Assembly: GCA_949282305.1 (NCBI GenBank)
Contig: CASDPB010000060.1
Span: 35,254-99,253, forward strand
Length of the DNA stretch: 64,000 nt
Origin: an uncultured Lentisphaeria bacterium
GTDB taxonomy: Bacteria; Verrucomicrobiota; Lentisphaeria; Victivallales; UBA1829
Direction of reading: 5' to 3'
The notes under the pieces: generated by a model
The model's input: the letters and a program-made list of their open reading frames with translations, nothing else
What the model was told of the DNA's origin: nothing
The model's database searches: none
Part shown: piece by piece, positions 47,678-57,624 of the stretch
Layout: each line of letters starts with the position of its first letter
How positions within the stretch are numbered: the first letter of the stretch is position 1
Program-made: the position numbers and the translations under genes

Positions 47678-48484
47678 ATGCACAAAATCTACTGGTTTTC
47701 CGGAACCGGCAACACTTTGTATGTCGCCCGCGAATTTGCGAAATCCTTTCCCGATGCCCGGCTGTTTTCCATCGCTTCACTGGACCGTGCCGAAGACGTC
47801 GTTTTAGGTTCGGATATGACGGGTATCTTCTTTCCCGCCTACTGCATGGGGATTCCCCATATCATGGAACAGTTTCTCGCCCGCGTTGTGCCGCAGGAAA
47901 ACGGAAACGATGGAAAGTACGTCTATGCGGTCTGCACTTCCGGCATCAATCCCGGCGGTGCTCTGCCCATGATCGAGGATACGCTTGCGGAAAAGAAGAT
48001 CAACCTGAACGCCTGTTTTCACATCCGCATGCCTTCCAATTATATTCCGCTTTCCAACCCGCCGGATGAAAAGCAGCAGGCGGCTCTGTTTGCCAAGGCG
48101 GACCGGGCGATCCGGATCGCCGTCGTCGCGGTCAAGAAACGCAGGAAGACACGTCCTCTGCGCGTGTTTCCGATTGATACTTTCATGAAGTTCGTCTCGA
48201 AGCGTGCCGTGGCGACGCTGGAGACCTCCGACAGATTTTTCCGGGCAGAGGATACCTGCGACGGCTGCGGGCTCTGCTCGCGCATCTGTCCCGCGTCAAA
48301 TGTTTCTCTGGACAAGGAGGAGCGCCCCGTATGGCATCATCACTGCGAACAGTGCATGGCGTGTCTCCAGTGGTGCCCGAAGCAGGCGATTCAGTATAAG
48401 CAGCTGACACAGAACCGCACCCGTTATCACAATCCGTTTGTCTCCGCTTCCGAGCTTTACCGGGTGAACGGGACGCACGACTGA
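47678..48484 (+). CDS. EFR1-family flavodoxin-ferredoxin
   Basis: 268-residue redox protein fusing a flavodoxin-like domain (FSGTGNTLYVAREFA at the start, then YCMGIPHIMEQFL) with a C-terminal ferredoxin carrying two 4Fe-4S motifs, CDGCGLCSRICP and CEQCMACLQWCP. This is the EFR1 architecture common in gut anaerobes; the electron partner is unknown. ATG 47678 begins the protein at the flavodoxin strand (MHKIYWFSGTGNT), matching the family. Single gene. Confidence 0.9.
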   Translation: MHKIYWFSGTGNTLYVAREFAKSFPDARLFSIASLDRAEDVVLGSDMTGIFFPAYCMGIPHIMEQFLARVVPQENGNDGKYVYAVCTSGINPGGALPMIEDTLAEKKINLNACFHIRMPSNYIPLSNPPDEKQQAALFAKADRAIRIAVVAVKKRRKTRPLRVFPIDTFMKFVSKRAVATLETSDRFFRAEDTCDGCGLCSRICPASNVSLDKEERPVWHHHCEQCMACLQWCPKQAIQYKQLTQNRTRYHNPFVSASELYRVNGTHD

Positions 48485-48616
48485 TTCTCACCTCGAAAAT
48501 TCCGGGGATCGGCAATGCTGTTTTTTCAGACGGGTTTCAGAATTTTGAAGAAACAGGGGAACAAGAGAAATGTTCTGCACCTGTTCCAGTGCATGTAAAT
48601 CTCTTCCGGAGAAAGT

Positions 48617-49807
48617 TCAGGTTTTGGCGTCGATGGCTTTGCGGAGTCCTTCTCCGGCGAAGTTGAAAGCGCAGACCGCAATGAAGATGGCAAGTCCCGG
48701 CCAGAGCATGAGGTGCCAGTAGGTGAGGGGATCGGGAAACGCCTGGCGCAGAAGTTCGCCCCAGCTTGAGGTCGGGTCCTGAACGCCGAATCCGAGAAAG
48801 CTCAGGGAGCTTTCCGCAAGAATCGCCCCCGCGACTTCAAAAGTGAAGGAAACGAAGATCGGGGCGGAGACGTTCGGCAGGAGATGGAATAGCAGGATCC
48901 TCCACACGGGAGTTCCCATTGCCTCGCAGCTCTGGATATATTCCATTTTGCGTGCCTTGAGCGTTTCGCCCCGTACCAGCCGGCAGAGACCCGTCCAGCC
49001 GGTCAGCCCGATCACGAGAATCACCAGCAGGATCGACTGCCGCGAACCGTAGTCCAGCATGATGGACATCAGAATCAGCAGCAGGAGAAAAGTCGGAAAG
49101 CAGATGACTATCTCCACAAGGCGCATGACCAGAAGATCCGTTTTGCCGCCTTTGTATCCGGCGAAAAGCCCGATCGCCGTGCCCAGGCTCATTGCGATTC
49201 CCGTGGCGAGAAAACCGACCGCCAGCGAGACGCGCGCTCCGTAGATCATCCGCGAAAGCACGTCGCGTCCCGCATGATCCGTCCCGAACCAATGTTCGCG
49301 CGAGGGCTTCTGGTAGGGGACGGCTACCGTTTCAAACGGTCCGTAGGGAACGGGCGCGAACAAGGCAAAATCCGGCGCTTTCATTGCGGCGGCAATGTCG
49401 CGCCACGGTGTCTTATCGATTTTACGTCCGTGCATCAGGAACGGAATCAGAATCAGGATGGCGAGCATCAGTGCGGAACAGCGGAAGAGCTTCCGGCTTC
49501 TTCTGCGCGTAAAATACCGCAGGAGCAGAAAGAGCGGCAGGAAAAGCATCAGGCAGTTGAACGTCTTTTCCACGAACACTTCCGAACTTTCCGGCGAGAG
49601 CATGGCGCTGAAGGCGGGACTTGAGAGAGAGCCGTTCATGAAAACCAGAAGCGGTTTCCCGTTGGCGATCAGCGGAGCGAATATGGCAACGGTGCAGAGG
49701 AACAGGATTGCAGCCAGCCCCAGCATGGCGGTCTTGTTCCTGCGGAACTTTTTCCATATTTCGCGCGCGGCGGAATATTCCTGCCGCATTGCCGCTGCTT
49801 CGGACAT
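48617..49807 (-). CDS. oligopeptide-type ABC permease (OppC/YejE-like), orphan
   Basis: 396-residue inner-membrane permease. The N-terminal helix follows WKKFRRNKTAMLGLAAI (OppC_N-type), and the core reads HWFGTDHAGRDVLSRMIYGA, then the EAA-type loop YIQSCEAMGTPVWRILLFHL and ESSLSFLGFGVQDPTSSWGE. Compared with OppC, a long hydrophobic insertion (about 60-150) lies between TM1 and the core, as in YejE. ATG 49807 has GGAG at 7 bases. No partner permease, binding protein or ATPase is beside it; upstream lies a NUDIX gene with a gap of 4 bases. Confidence 0.88.
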   Translation of the reverse strand: MSEAAAMRQEYSAAREIWKKFRRNKTAMLGLAAILFLCTVAIFAPLIANGKPLLVFMNGSLSSPAFSAMLSPESSEVFVEKTFNCLMLFLPLFLLLRYFTRRRSRKLFRCSALMLAILILIPFLMHGRKIDKTPWRDIAAAMKAPDFALFAPVPYGPFETVAVPYQKPSREHWFGTDHAGRDVLSRMIYGARVSLAVGFLATGIAMSLGTAIGLFAGYKGGKTDLLVMRLVEIVICFPTFLLLLILMSIMLDYGSRQSILLVILVIGLTGWTGLCRLVRGETLKARKMEYIQSCEAMGTPVWRILLFHLLPNVSAPIFVSFTFEVAGAILAESSLSFLGFGVQDPTSSWGELLRQAFPDPLTYWHLMLWPGLAIFIAVCAFNFAGEGLRKAIDAKT

Positions 49808-49811
49808 TTCT

Positions 49812-50327
49812 TTACTCCAGTATGCTGAAAAGCTGTTTGAGCTCCCGGCAAAGCATCGGCGTGAAATCCTCCGCACCGTTTTTTAATTTTTCCTTGAGCT
49901 CGTCAAAGGTGAAAAAGGCGATGCCGTCCAGTTCGGATTCCTGGATCGTGAACGGCCCGGCGCAGACCGTGGAGAACACGCGCGTATTTTCCGATTCGAT
50001 CTCATTGCGTATTTTCATGTCGAAACGGTATGTCAGCGGAAGAGAGCCGGGGAGTCCGAGCTCCTCCCGCATTTCCCGGACTGCCGCCTGTTCGTAATCC
50101 TCGCCGCAGGCAAGGTGCCCGCCGACCGCGCTGTCCCATTTGCCGGGCTGAATATCCTTGTTCATGGAACGTTTCTGAAGCAGGAGGCTGCTGCCGTCCG
50201 GGTGCAGGACAATGACATGGACACTGCGATGGATCAGCGCCGGATTGCCGTGGCACTCGCTCCTCGGCGCCTTGCCGATCACTCTGCCGGTGGCATCGTC
50301 TATGATTTCAAAATATTCTTCGGGCAT
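49812..50327 (-). CDS. NUDIX hydrolase
   Basis: 171-residue pyrophosphohydrolase. The complete Nudix box is present: GHLACGEDYEQAAVREMREE followed by LGL. The start FEIIDDATGRVIGKAPRSEC and HRSVHVIVLHPDGSSLLLQ resemble isopentenyl-diphosphate isomerase-like Nudix proteins (YfcD type). Substrate not predictable. It starts 37 bases after clpC and ends 4 bases before the permease. Confidence 0.9.
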   Translation of the reverse strand: MPEEYFEIIDDATGRVIGKAPRSECHGNPALIHRSVHVIVLHPDGSSLLLQKRSMNKDIQPGKWDSAVGGHLACGEDYEQAAVREMREELGLPGSLPLTYRFDMKIRNEIESENTRVFSTVCAGPFTIQESELDGIAFFTFDELKEKLKNGAEDFTPMLCRELKQLFSILE

Positions 50328-50364
50328 GTCGTCATCTCAAGGGGAAAAGAAGACTCCTTGCGGA

Positions 50365-52935
50365 TTATTCTTTTTCGTCCTTCCTCTTTCTTGTTTTTCT
50401 TTTCGGAGGTGCGTCTTTTTCCGGTTCTTCCTTTTCCTCCGGGAAGAAAAGCAGCTTCTGGTTGTCCGCCTTGACGTGAATGACCGGAGCATCCTTGAAA
50501 ACTCCGCGCAGAATGTCTTCCGCCAGCGCGTCCTCAAGATAGCGTTCCACGGCACGGCGGAGCGGGCGCGCCCCGTATTCCGGCTGATAGCCCTTGTCGA
50601 TCAGGAAGGAGATCACTTCGGGATCGAGAATGAGCTGTTTTCCCTGATCCTGCATCCGGCGTATCAGCCGATCCGCCTCCAGCAGTACGATCCGTTCCAG
50701 ATCCCTGCGCTCAAGACGGTGGAACACGATGACGTCGTCGACGCGGTTGATGAATTCCGGCTTGAAGTTTTTCTTCGCCATTTCAAGCAGACGGTCGCGC
50801 ACTTTCTCGAAAGAATCGTCTTTCCTGTTCGGGTCGGAGAAACCGAGCGTTGCGTTTTTCATCACCTGTTCCGCGCCCAGATTGCTGGTCATGATGATGA
50901 TCGTATTGCGGAAGTCGATGCGGCGTCCCAGAGTGTCCGTGATGCGCCCCTCGTCAAGAATCTGCAGGAGCATGTGCATGACATCCGGGTGTGCCTTTTC
51001 GATCTCGTCGAACAGAATGACGCTGTAAGGACGGCGGCGGACACGCTCCGTCAGTTCTCCGCCCTCGCCGTGACCGACATATCCCGGCGGAGAGCCGATC
51101 AGACGGCTGACATTGAATTTTTCCATATATTCGGACATGTCCACCTGAATCAGCGCGTCGGGATCGCCGAAGATGAATTCCGCGAGCGCTTTTGCCAGCA
51201 AAGTCTTGCCGACTCCGGTCGGTCCGAGGAAAATGAACGAACCGATTGGACGCCGTGGGTCCTTGAGATCGGCGCGGGAGCGGCGCAGGGCGCGGGAGAT
51301 TGCCGCAACGGCGTCGCTTTGCCCGATCACTGTTTTGGAAATATCCTCCTCCATGCGCAGAAGGCGCTCGTTTTCCCCCTCCTGCATCTGGTGAACCGGC
51401 ACACCGCAGAGTTTTGAGATGATCAGCGCAATATCCTTGACGTCAATCACGCTGTGCTGATTTTTGCAGGAGGTTTTCCAGTCATTCATGATTTTGTCGA
51501 TTTGCGCCCTGAGTTCATGCTCCCGATTACGGCAGGTCGCGGCGTCTTCATATTTCTGCTCGGAAATGGCGACTTCCTTCTGTCTGGCGATCTGCCTGAG
51601 CTCCTCCTCCATGGCGGATACATCCGGGGCCTTGGGCATGTTCATGATGCGCGCACGCGCACCGGCTTCATCCATGACGTCGATTGCCTTGTCCGGCAGA
51701 AAGCGCCCGCTGATATAACGGTCCGCCAGCTTGACGGCTGCGGCAATCGCATCGGGGGTATAGGTCACTCCGTGATGCTTTTCATAGGTCGGGCGGATTC
51801 CGTTCAGTATTTTGATCGCGTCCTCAATGGAGGGCGGTTCGACCATGACCGGCTGGAACCGGCGCTCCAGCGCGGCGTCCTTTTCAATTCCCTTGCGGTA
51901 TTCATCAAGCGTCGTTGCGCCGACGCATTGCAGTTCTCCGCGGGACAGCGCGGGCTTGATGATGTTTGCGGCGTCCATTGCGCCTTCGGCGCCCCCGGCT
52001 CCGACGATTGTATGAAGCTCGTCGATGAACAGAATCACGCGCCGGGAATTTTTCACCTCGTCGATGACCGCTTTGATGCGCTCTTCAAACTGTCCCCGGT
52101 ATTTTGTCCCCGCCACCATGAGCGGCAGATCAAGGGCAAAGATCTTCTTGTTGTGGAGGAGTTCCGGCACGCTGCCCGAGGAAATTGCCTGTGCGAGCCC
52201 TTCTATGATTGCGGTTTTTCCTACGCCCGCTTCCCCGATCAGAACCGGATTGTTCTTCGTGCGGCGGCAGAGAATCTGGATGACGCGTTCGATCTCCTCC
52301 TGACGCCCGATTACGGGATCAAGCTCCCCCTTCTTCGCCATTTCCGTGAGATCGCGTCCGAAGGCGTTCAGAGCGTTGAACGTTTCCTGCTGTCCGTTCT
52401 GCTGGGGCTGCTGCTGCGCGGAATTTTCTTCCTGCGGATCCTGCTGACCATCGCCGGAGTCGGGGATGAAGTTCGGGTCCAGGGCGCGCATGACTTCCTT
52501 GCGGATTTTTTCGAGGTCCACTTTCATGTTGCGCAGCACCTTTGCCGCAGTGCTTTGCCCTTCCCGCAGAATGGCGAGCAGCAGGTGTTCCGTTCCGATG
52601 AAATTGTAGTTCATGGACTTTGCCTCGTCCGCGGACATCAGCAGAATTTTTTTCAGAACCGGCGTGAAAGGCGGCGGTCCGTCCTGTTTCACGGTTCCCG
52701 CGGGGCTCGTGTTTTTCTCGACTTCAAGACGCAGGCTCTGCAGATTGACTCCGACCGCTTTCAGTGCGGCGACAGCCACGCCTTCTCCCAGCGCGACGAT
52801 GCCGAGCAGCAGGTGTTCTGCGCCGATGTAGTCATGATTGAAGTGTTCCGCTTCTTTCTGCGCAAGGATCAGTACATGCTTTGCGCGCGGAGTGAAATTT
52901 TTGATCCAGTTATTCAAATCATCAGGTTCCGGCAT
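50365..52935 (-). CDS. clpC: ATP-dependent Clp protease ATP-binding subunit ClpC
   Basis: 856-residue Hsp100 unfoldase that feeds proteins to ClpP. It has the double Clp-N repeat (about 12-145, AEHLLLGI and TEHLLLAI), first AAA+ domain with Walker A GEAGVGKT (234-241), a UVR-like middle region (about 455-480, [20 protein letters not shown]) typical of ClpC, and second AAA+ domain with Walker A GPTGVGKT (571-578). The C-terminus is Lys/Glu-rich. ATG 52935 has AGGAG at 7 bases. A Gln-rich linker (about 164-183) separates Clp-N from AAA1. Confidence 0.95.
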   Translation of the reverse strand: MPEPDDLNNWIKNFTPRAKHVLILAQKEAEHFNHDYIGAEHLLLGIVALGEGVAVAALKAVGVNLQSLRLEVEKNTSPAGTVKQDGPPPFTPVLKKILLMSADEAKSMNYNFIGTEHLLLAILREGQSTAAKVLRNMKVDLEKIRKEVMRALDPNFIPDSGDGQQDPQEENSAQQQPQQNGQQETFNALNAFGRDLTEMAKKGELDPVIGRQEEIERVIQILCRRTKNNPVLIGEAGVGKTAIIEGLAQAISSGSVPELLHNKKIFALDLPLMVAGTKYRGQFEERIKAVIDEVKNSRRVILFIDELHTIVGAGGAEGAMDAANIIKPALSRGELQCVGATTLDEYRKGIEKDAALERRFQPVMVEPPSIEDAIKILNGIRPTYEKHHGVTYTPDAIAAAVKLADRYISGRFLPDKAIDVMDEAGARARIMNMPKAPDVSAMEEELRQIARQKEVAISEQKYEDAATCRNREHELRAQIDKIMNDWKTSCKNQHSVIDVKDIALIISKLCGVPVHQMQEGENERLLRMEEDISKTVIGQSDAVAAISRALRRSRADLKDPRRPIGSFIFLGPTGVGKTLLAKALAEFIFGDPDALIQVDMSEYMEKFNVSRLIGSPPGYVGHGEGGELTERVRRRPYSVILFDEIEKAHPDVMHMLLQILDEGRITDTLGRRIDFRNTIIIMTSNLGAEQVMKNATLGFSDPNRKDDSFEKVRDRLLEMAKKNFKPEFINRVDDVIVFHRLERRDLERIVLLEADRLIRRMQDQGKQLILDPEVISFLIDKGYQPEYGARPLRRAVERYLEDALAEDILRGVFKDAPVIHVKADNQKLLFFPEEKEEPEKDAPPKRKTRKRKDEKE

Positions 52936-53062
52936 GGGACGACTCCTATTATAAGGCGGATACATATCTGCATCCGCATTTTCGTTCCAAAATACGAAAA
53001 AGGACGTCCGGTATTATACACGAACGTCCTGTAATTGCAAATTGAGGAATCAACAAAACTGT

Positions 53063-53854
53063 TTACTTTGCGAAAATTCCCTTGTTTTTCTTTGCAATGT
53101 CTGCCACATTCTCAGGTGTGACGAGGATGTATCTGACATCGAATGCCTTCTGAGGATCGGACGGCGCTTTTCTTTCCGGGTCATAAGCGGCGGAGTCATT
53201 TTTCATGACCGCTGTTGCCGCGATCAGACCGGCGGCGATGACTCTCTTGAGGTTGTAGACTTCGCCGTTGACGATGACTGCCTGAGTCTTTTTCGGATCC
53301 TTTTTCCAGATGGAAAGTTTCTGGACTTCATCCGTATTGAACGGAAGGCTTGTCATGATGACGAAGAGATTGGCATTCGGATATTTGTTGAAAATGTCAT
53401 TGAAGAGCTTGGCTGTCACCAGGGATTCCATCGGCATCGGATTGTCCGGAGAGGTTTCCGGCGTATTGAGTTCTTCCGTCGCTTCCACTTCAATGCCTTC
53501 AAGAGCTTTCACCATGGCATCATAGGCGCCTTTGTTGATCTTGTTGTTTTCAAGATTTTTTTCCGTGATGATGACAGCTTTCTTGCCGGCATATTTTCCG
53601 ACAAGGTATTTGCCGATGATTTCGGAACGGGCCGCCGCATAGGCTGTTTCATTCTGAATGATCTTGTTCATTTCGCGGTCTTCCCCGCCGAAAATTCCCT
53701 GATCCCAGAGCACGGTTCCGGCTCCGATGATAATCAGAAACAGAAACACAAACGCAAGCGCCTGCGCATTCGGATTTGTTTTCTGTTTCTTCTGGCACCA
53801 GATAATTCCAATCAATGCTACGACCATCAAGGCAATGCCTATTCCCAGGTACAT
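53063..53854 (-). CDS. membrane-anchored protein, function unknown
   Basis: 263-residue protein with two N-terminal membrane helices (about 3-19 and 32-50) and a soluble domain of about 210 residues. The soluble part alternates strands and helices (KKAVIITEKNL, NLFVIMTSLPF, TQAVIVNGEVY, RYILVTPENV), as in a Rossmann-like fold, but I recognise no family. GGAGG precedes the ATG. No operon partner is clear. Confidence 0.72.
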   Translation of the reverse strand: MYLGIGIALMVVALIGIIWCQKKQKTNPNAQALAFVFLFLIIIGAGTVLWDQGIFGGEDREMNKIIQNETAYAAARSEIIGKYLVGKYAGKKAVIITEKNLENNKINKGAYDAMVKALEGIEVEATEELNTPETSPDNPMPMESLVTAKLFNDIFNKYPNANLFVIMTSLPFNTDEVQKLSIWKKDPKKTQAVIVNGEVYNLKRVIAAGLIAATAVMKNDSAAYDPERKAPSDPQKAFDVRYILVTPENVADIAKKNKGIFAK

Positions 53855-54004
53855 TCCTTACCTCCTCTTTCCTTTTTTGTTTTATTTTTATGATAGAAAT
53901 ATAATCTCTTGCCTACGAATATAACATTGCAGAGATACTTTTCAATAGAGATTTTTCAAGAAAAATTGAAAAAACCTCATTTTTTTATCAAAAAAAGCTG
54001 TTTT

Positions 54005-54925
54005 TCACTCTTCCGCAATGTCCCAGCATAAGCCAAGCGCGAAATCCGCGACCGTTTTTATGCTCTGCGCCGAGATATTGTCAAGAGAATCCTGCGTCGT
54101 GTGCCAGAACACATTGCCCGGTCCGTAATGGAAGTCGATCAGGTCAATCGCCGGGACTCCCTGTTCCAGAAACGGCACATGATCGTCAATCATGTCGGAC
54201 TCAAAAATGCGGAAATGTGAGCCGAGCCCGTTTTCCCGCGCAAGGCGCAGAGTCCTGTCAATCAGTTCTTCTGTGCAGCCCTTCGGAATTGTGATCGTGA
54301 GATCCCTGTCTCCGACCATATCCAGGAGAATCATCGCCTTGCAGTTCTTCAGCATTCCATTTTCCGACCATTCCCGCGCAAGCCGTCTGCTTCCGTGGAG
54401 TCCGTCGGCGGGACCGTATTCCTCAATGCACTCTTCCCCGTCGAAAAAGACGAATCTGATTCCGCAGGGCGGTTCTCCGTCGTATTTCTGAAGAGCCGAA
54501 ACCATGCCGAGCAGCGCCGCAACGCCGGATGCCCCGTCGTTTGCGCCCTGGAAGTTTTTCGTAAAGCTGAATCTCTTGGTGTCGTAATGCGCGCCGATGA
54601 TTACGAATTTACTGCTTTTTCCGGGGATTTCCGCAATGATGTTGCGGAACAGGATATTGCCCAGCGGAGTCTGTTCCCGGAATTCCTGCGCATAAACTTT
54701 GAATTTCTGGGACTGCGAGAGTGTTTCCAGAATCCAGTCCGCATACCTTTTGTGTTCATGACTGCCGGAATGACGGTTCCCGAAGGAAACGGATTTTTCC
54801 GCATGGCGCCAAAGCTCCTCTTCCGAAACTTTCGGCAGTTCCGCATAAGGGGTTTTCCGGGGGGCGCAGGCGGAAAGAAGGAGAAGAAGCACCGGAAACA
54901 GGCAGCGGAGATATTTTCCAGTCAT
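54005..54925 (-). CDS. M28-family zinc peptidase, lipoprotein
   Basis: 306-residue exported aminopeptidase-type protein (glutaminyl cyclase/M28 group). The signal ends in a lipobox (LLLLLSACA, Cys20). Metal ligands are visible: GAHYDTKRF, GANDGASGVAALLG and FFDGEECIEEYG, with a later His near IDFHYGPG. It could trim peptides or form pyroglutamate at the cell surface. The gene begins 3 bases after ftsZ ends, so it may be part of that transcript. Confidence 0.9.
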   Translation of the reverse strand: MTGKYLRCLFPVLLLLLSACAPRKTPYAELPKVSEEELWRHAEKSVSFGNRHSGSHEHKRYADWILETLSQSQKFKVYAQEFREQTPLGNILFRNIIAEIPGKSSKFVIIGAHYDTKRFSFTKNFQGANDGASGVAALLGMVSALQKYDGEPPCGIRFVFFDGEECIEEYGPADGLHGSRRLAREWSENGMLKNCKAMILLDMVGDRDLTITIPKGCTEELIDRTLRLARENGLGSHFRIFESDMIDDHVPFLEQGVPAIDLIDFHYGPGNVFWHTTQDSLDNISAQSIKTVADFALGLCWDIAEE

Positions 54926-54927
54926 GG

Positions 54928-56160
54928 TTATTTCCCCGTGCTTCCTTTGTCGATTGTGATTCCCCGCCGCTGAAAGGTCGGGATGTCAAGGTCTTCATCG
55001 CGGTATTTGACTGCCGTGCATTTTGAAAAAATGCCTTTGGAGATGGTTTCCAGCTTGAACGTATCCTGGATCATGTCCAGATGCTGCGGCTTCTTCTGCG
55101 GTGCTGCCGTTGCTGCCTGACTCCAGAGCGAGTCGTCTTTGCCGTGCTGCGGCGGAAGCATCGTCTCCGGCGGCTGGTCATAGCGCACGGCAATGGCGCT
55201 GAGCTGAACCAGTGCCGTATAATCCTGGTTGATGGATGTGCCGGTCATCAGATTGACGCCCTGCGGCAGAATTGCGGAAGCACTTTCAATTGCCCGTTTC
55301 ATTTCGTCGATTTGAAGATCCGGTCCCCCCGTGATGGTCAGGATCACGGCATTGGAGGATTCCAGCCTTGCGGAACCGCCGAGGAACGGCGATTCCAGCA
55401 TCCGTTCGAGCGCGAGACTGCATCGGTCAAGTCCGTCGTCGGAACCCGCCCTTCCGATTCCGATGGCGCAGGAGGTTTTCCGTTTCTGGAGGATTGCTGA
55501 AAATTCCGCGAAATCGGAACCGATCAGTTTCCGGCTTCTCAGAATTTCCGCCGCGCCGAATACGGTTGCCGCCATTTCCGCGGATGCTTTTGCAAACGCT
55601 TCGTCCGCCGGCGAATCCGGCGGCAGAGTCGAGAACAGCAGGTCGTTCGGGAGGGGAATCAGCGCTTCCGTGATGGGCAGAAGTTCGTCGATGCAGTCTT
55701 CGGCATTTTTCCGTTTTGTATAAGATTCAAAGGAAAAGGGAGTTGTCAGCAGGAACAGCGTCGGGACGGCGAGTCCTTTGGCGACGCTTGCGATGGTGCG
55801 GATTCCTCCGGTGGCTGTGCCGCCGCCGAGTCCTCCGGTGACAATGATATAATCATAGCCGGTGACGAGCTGAGTGATGCGCGCTCTTTCCCGTGCAATG
55901 GCGCGTTCTCCTTTCATAATGTCGCCGCCGCAGCCGAGCCCGCTTTTGATGGTCCAGTCGGATTCCGCCTGAATTGTGTTTTCGGCTTCTGACAGCCCGA
56001 GCGCTTCCCTGTCCGTGTCGATTGCCGCGGTATCGTAAACGGCGCTTCCCGGCAGATGGCGGAAAGAGCGCAGTATCCGGGCGCCGTTTCCGCCGATGCC
56101 TATGACGATGATCTTCTTATCGCCGTTGACGGCAGGTGTGTTTTCCTTTGCATCGCTCAT
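54928..56160 (-). CDS. ftsZ: divergent FtsZ cell-division protein
   Basis: 410-residue tubulin-like GTPase that forms the division ring. The N-terminal IIVIGIGGNGARIL, the signature TGGLGGGTATGG (normally GGGTGTG, here with Ala in place of Gly), and KLIGSDFAEFSAIL, the T7-loop region with the catalytic-type Asp, are recognisable but diverged. The C-terminus ends in DLDIPTFQRRG, the usual peptide that binds FtsA. It overlaps ftsA by 4 bases (ATGA). The divergence is compatible with the unusual division of PVC-group bacteria. Confidence 0.88.
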   Translation of the reverse strand: MSDAKENTPAVNGDKKIIVIGIGGNGARILRSFRHLPGSAVYDTAAIDTDREALGLSEAENTIQAESDWTIKSGLGCGGDIMKGERAIARERARITQLVTGYDYIIVTGGLGGGTATGGIRTIASVAKGLAVPTLFLLTTPFSFESYTKRKNAEDCIDELLPITEALIPLPNDLLFSTLPPDSPADEAFAKASAEMAATVFGAAEILRSRKLIGSDFAEFSAILQKRKTSCAIGIGRAGSDDGLDRCSLALERMLESPFLGGSARLESSNAVILTITGGPDLQIDEMKRAIESASAILPQGVNLMTGTSINQDYTALVQLSAIAVRYDQPPETMLPPQHGKDDSLWSQAATAAPQKKPQHLDMIQDTFKLETISKGIFSKCTAVKYRDEDLDIPTFQRRGITIDKGSTGK

Positions 56161-57431
56161 ACTTTGAATCCCTTTGTGACGTCTTTGACCTTTTTGAAGA
56201 AGTTCTCCCCGAATTCTTCCAGCACATTTCCCACTTTTCTGAATCCGCTTTCCGAAAAATTGGAGTTTTCGATTTCCACAGCATACTTGAGGAGCCCGAG
56301 AAGCGCCGTATACCGGCAGGGAATCTCCATGCCTGTCATTGCACCGCTGGTATCGAGGGTTTCTCCAAGACGCACGTGCATTCCCATGACGCCGCGCAGA
56401 GCTTCCACAGCGGATTTCATTGTGGCGCCGCCGCCGCAGAATACGACGCCGGTTTCGATTTTTGACATCAGCCCTTTGGAATCAATCTGTTCCCGTATGA
56501 TCGAAAAGATTTCACGCAGACGCAGTTCGATGATTTTTTCAAAGGAGCCGATCGGAATGCGGCGTTTCGTGTTCTGCACCATGCCGGAAAACTCTATGAA
56601 CGCGGCGCCGGAGGTGCGGTAGTCCTCCAGTTTGGATTCATTCAGGAAACGCCGCGCCTGTTCCATGCTGATTTCCAGCCCGATGGAAAGGTCGTTTGCG
56701 ACATTTTCCGTTCCGACCGGAAGCACGCCGCTTGCAAGAATGCCGTCCCTCTGGATGAGCAGGTAGTCCGTAACGCCCGCCCCCATGTCGATCAGCAGGA
56801 CACCCTGCTGTTTCTCGTCCGCGCGCAGAGTCGCATAGGCAGAGGCAACGCCGGAAAAAACGCCGAGAACATTGGATTCAAAACCGAGTTCCTTCAGGAT
56901 GGCGCGGAGCATTTCCATGCGGCTGCGCTCAGCGGAAATAATGTGAAGATATGCGACCAGACGATTTGCCTGGGCTCCCAGCGGATTCTGCTGGATCCGG
57001 CAGGAGTCCAGAAGAAAATAAGAATCGAAGGTGTTCAAATGTTCCTGATCCGGCGGCAGAGTGAGACTCTGTGCCTTCTGGACAGCTTCGTCGATGTGGT
57101 CCTGTCTGATTTTGTGATCCTTGTCGTAAATGACGACGTTGCCTTCCCCCTGACAGGAGGAAATGCCGGGGCCGTTCAGCACGCAGTAAACCTTTTTCCG
57201 TTCAAAGTCGTATCCGGCAGACTGATCCGCATCTCCGAGCGCCCTTTCCAGTGCGTTGGTGACGGTCTGGTGATCGACGATGTCGCCTTTACAGACGCTT
57301 CCCTCCGGGGAAGCCTGCCCGAATCCGAGGATGACCGGATTGTTTGCCTTGTCGCATGTTCCGTGCAGGGCGCAGATTTTCGAGGTGCCGATTTCAACGC
57401 ACGTAATGATATTCTTTTCATAAAATGCCAT
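56157..57431 (-). CDS. ftsA: cell-division protein FtsA
   Basis: 424-residue actin-like protein that anchors FtsZ to the membrane. Marks are ITCVEIGTSKICALHGTC (phosphate 1), the 1C subdomain region after it, GVLLIDMGAGVTDYLLIQ (phosphate 2), GTENVANDLSIGL and VVFCGGGATMKSAVEAL (adenosine motif). The C-terminal FFKKVKDVTKGFKV could be the amphipathic membrane helix. ATG 57431 follows GGAG; reading further upstream would run into repeat-like DNA. Confidence 0.9.
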   Translation of the reverse strand: MAFYEKNIITCVEIGTSKICALHGTCDKANNPVILGFGQASPEGSVCKGDIVDHQTVTNALERALGDADQSAGYDFERKKVYCVLNGPGISSCQGEGNVVIYDKDHKIRQDHIDEAVQKAQSLTLPPDQEHLNTFDSYFLLDSCRIQQNPLGAQANRLVAYLHIISAERSRMEMLRAILKELGFESNVLGVFSGVASAYATLRADEKQQGVLLIDMGAGVTDYLLIQRDGILASGVLPVGTENVANDLSIGLEISMEQARRFLNESKLEDYRTSGAAFIEFSGMVQNTKRRIPIGSFEKIIELRLREIFSIIREQIDSKGLMSKIETGVVFCGGGATMKSAVEALRGVMGMHVRLGETLDTSGAMTGMEIPCRYTALLGLLKYAVEIENSNFSESGFRKVGNVLEEFGENFFKKVKDVTKGFKV

Positions 57432-57444
57432 AAGAACTCCGTAA

Positions 57445-57564
57445 GTTTCAGGTTGTGAGTTTTCAGGCTGAAAGCAGCGCTGCCCGGGCTCCGGATGGTC
57501 GCTGAACTCTTGGGGCAGGGGAGTTTTCCTCCCGAAACTTGTCGCTTGCAGCTTGTAACTCTCC
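57445..57564. repeat. heptamer-period repeat flanks upstream of ftsA
   Basis: Two short runs with a 7-base period flank a unique core: GTTTCAG, GTTGTGA, GTTTTCA, GGCTGAA (57445-57472) and ACTTGTC, GCTTGCA, GCTTGTA, ACTCTCC (57537-57564). They lie in the 193-base gap between divergent ftsA and the PSP1 gene, so they share space with both promoters. Confidence 0.55.
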
Positions 57565-57624
57565 GCATACAGGTGTATTTTACGTGGATTATGAAATCTT
57601 TCAAGTCCGGAATGGAGAAATGAA

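Noticed and set aside
51454..53034. 526-codon plus-strand open frame
   Set aside because: Antisense to clpC, which has both AAA+ domains.
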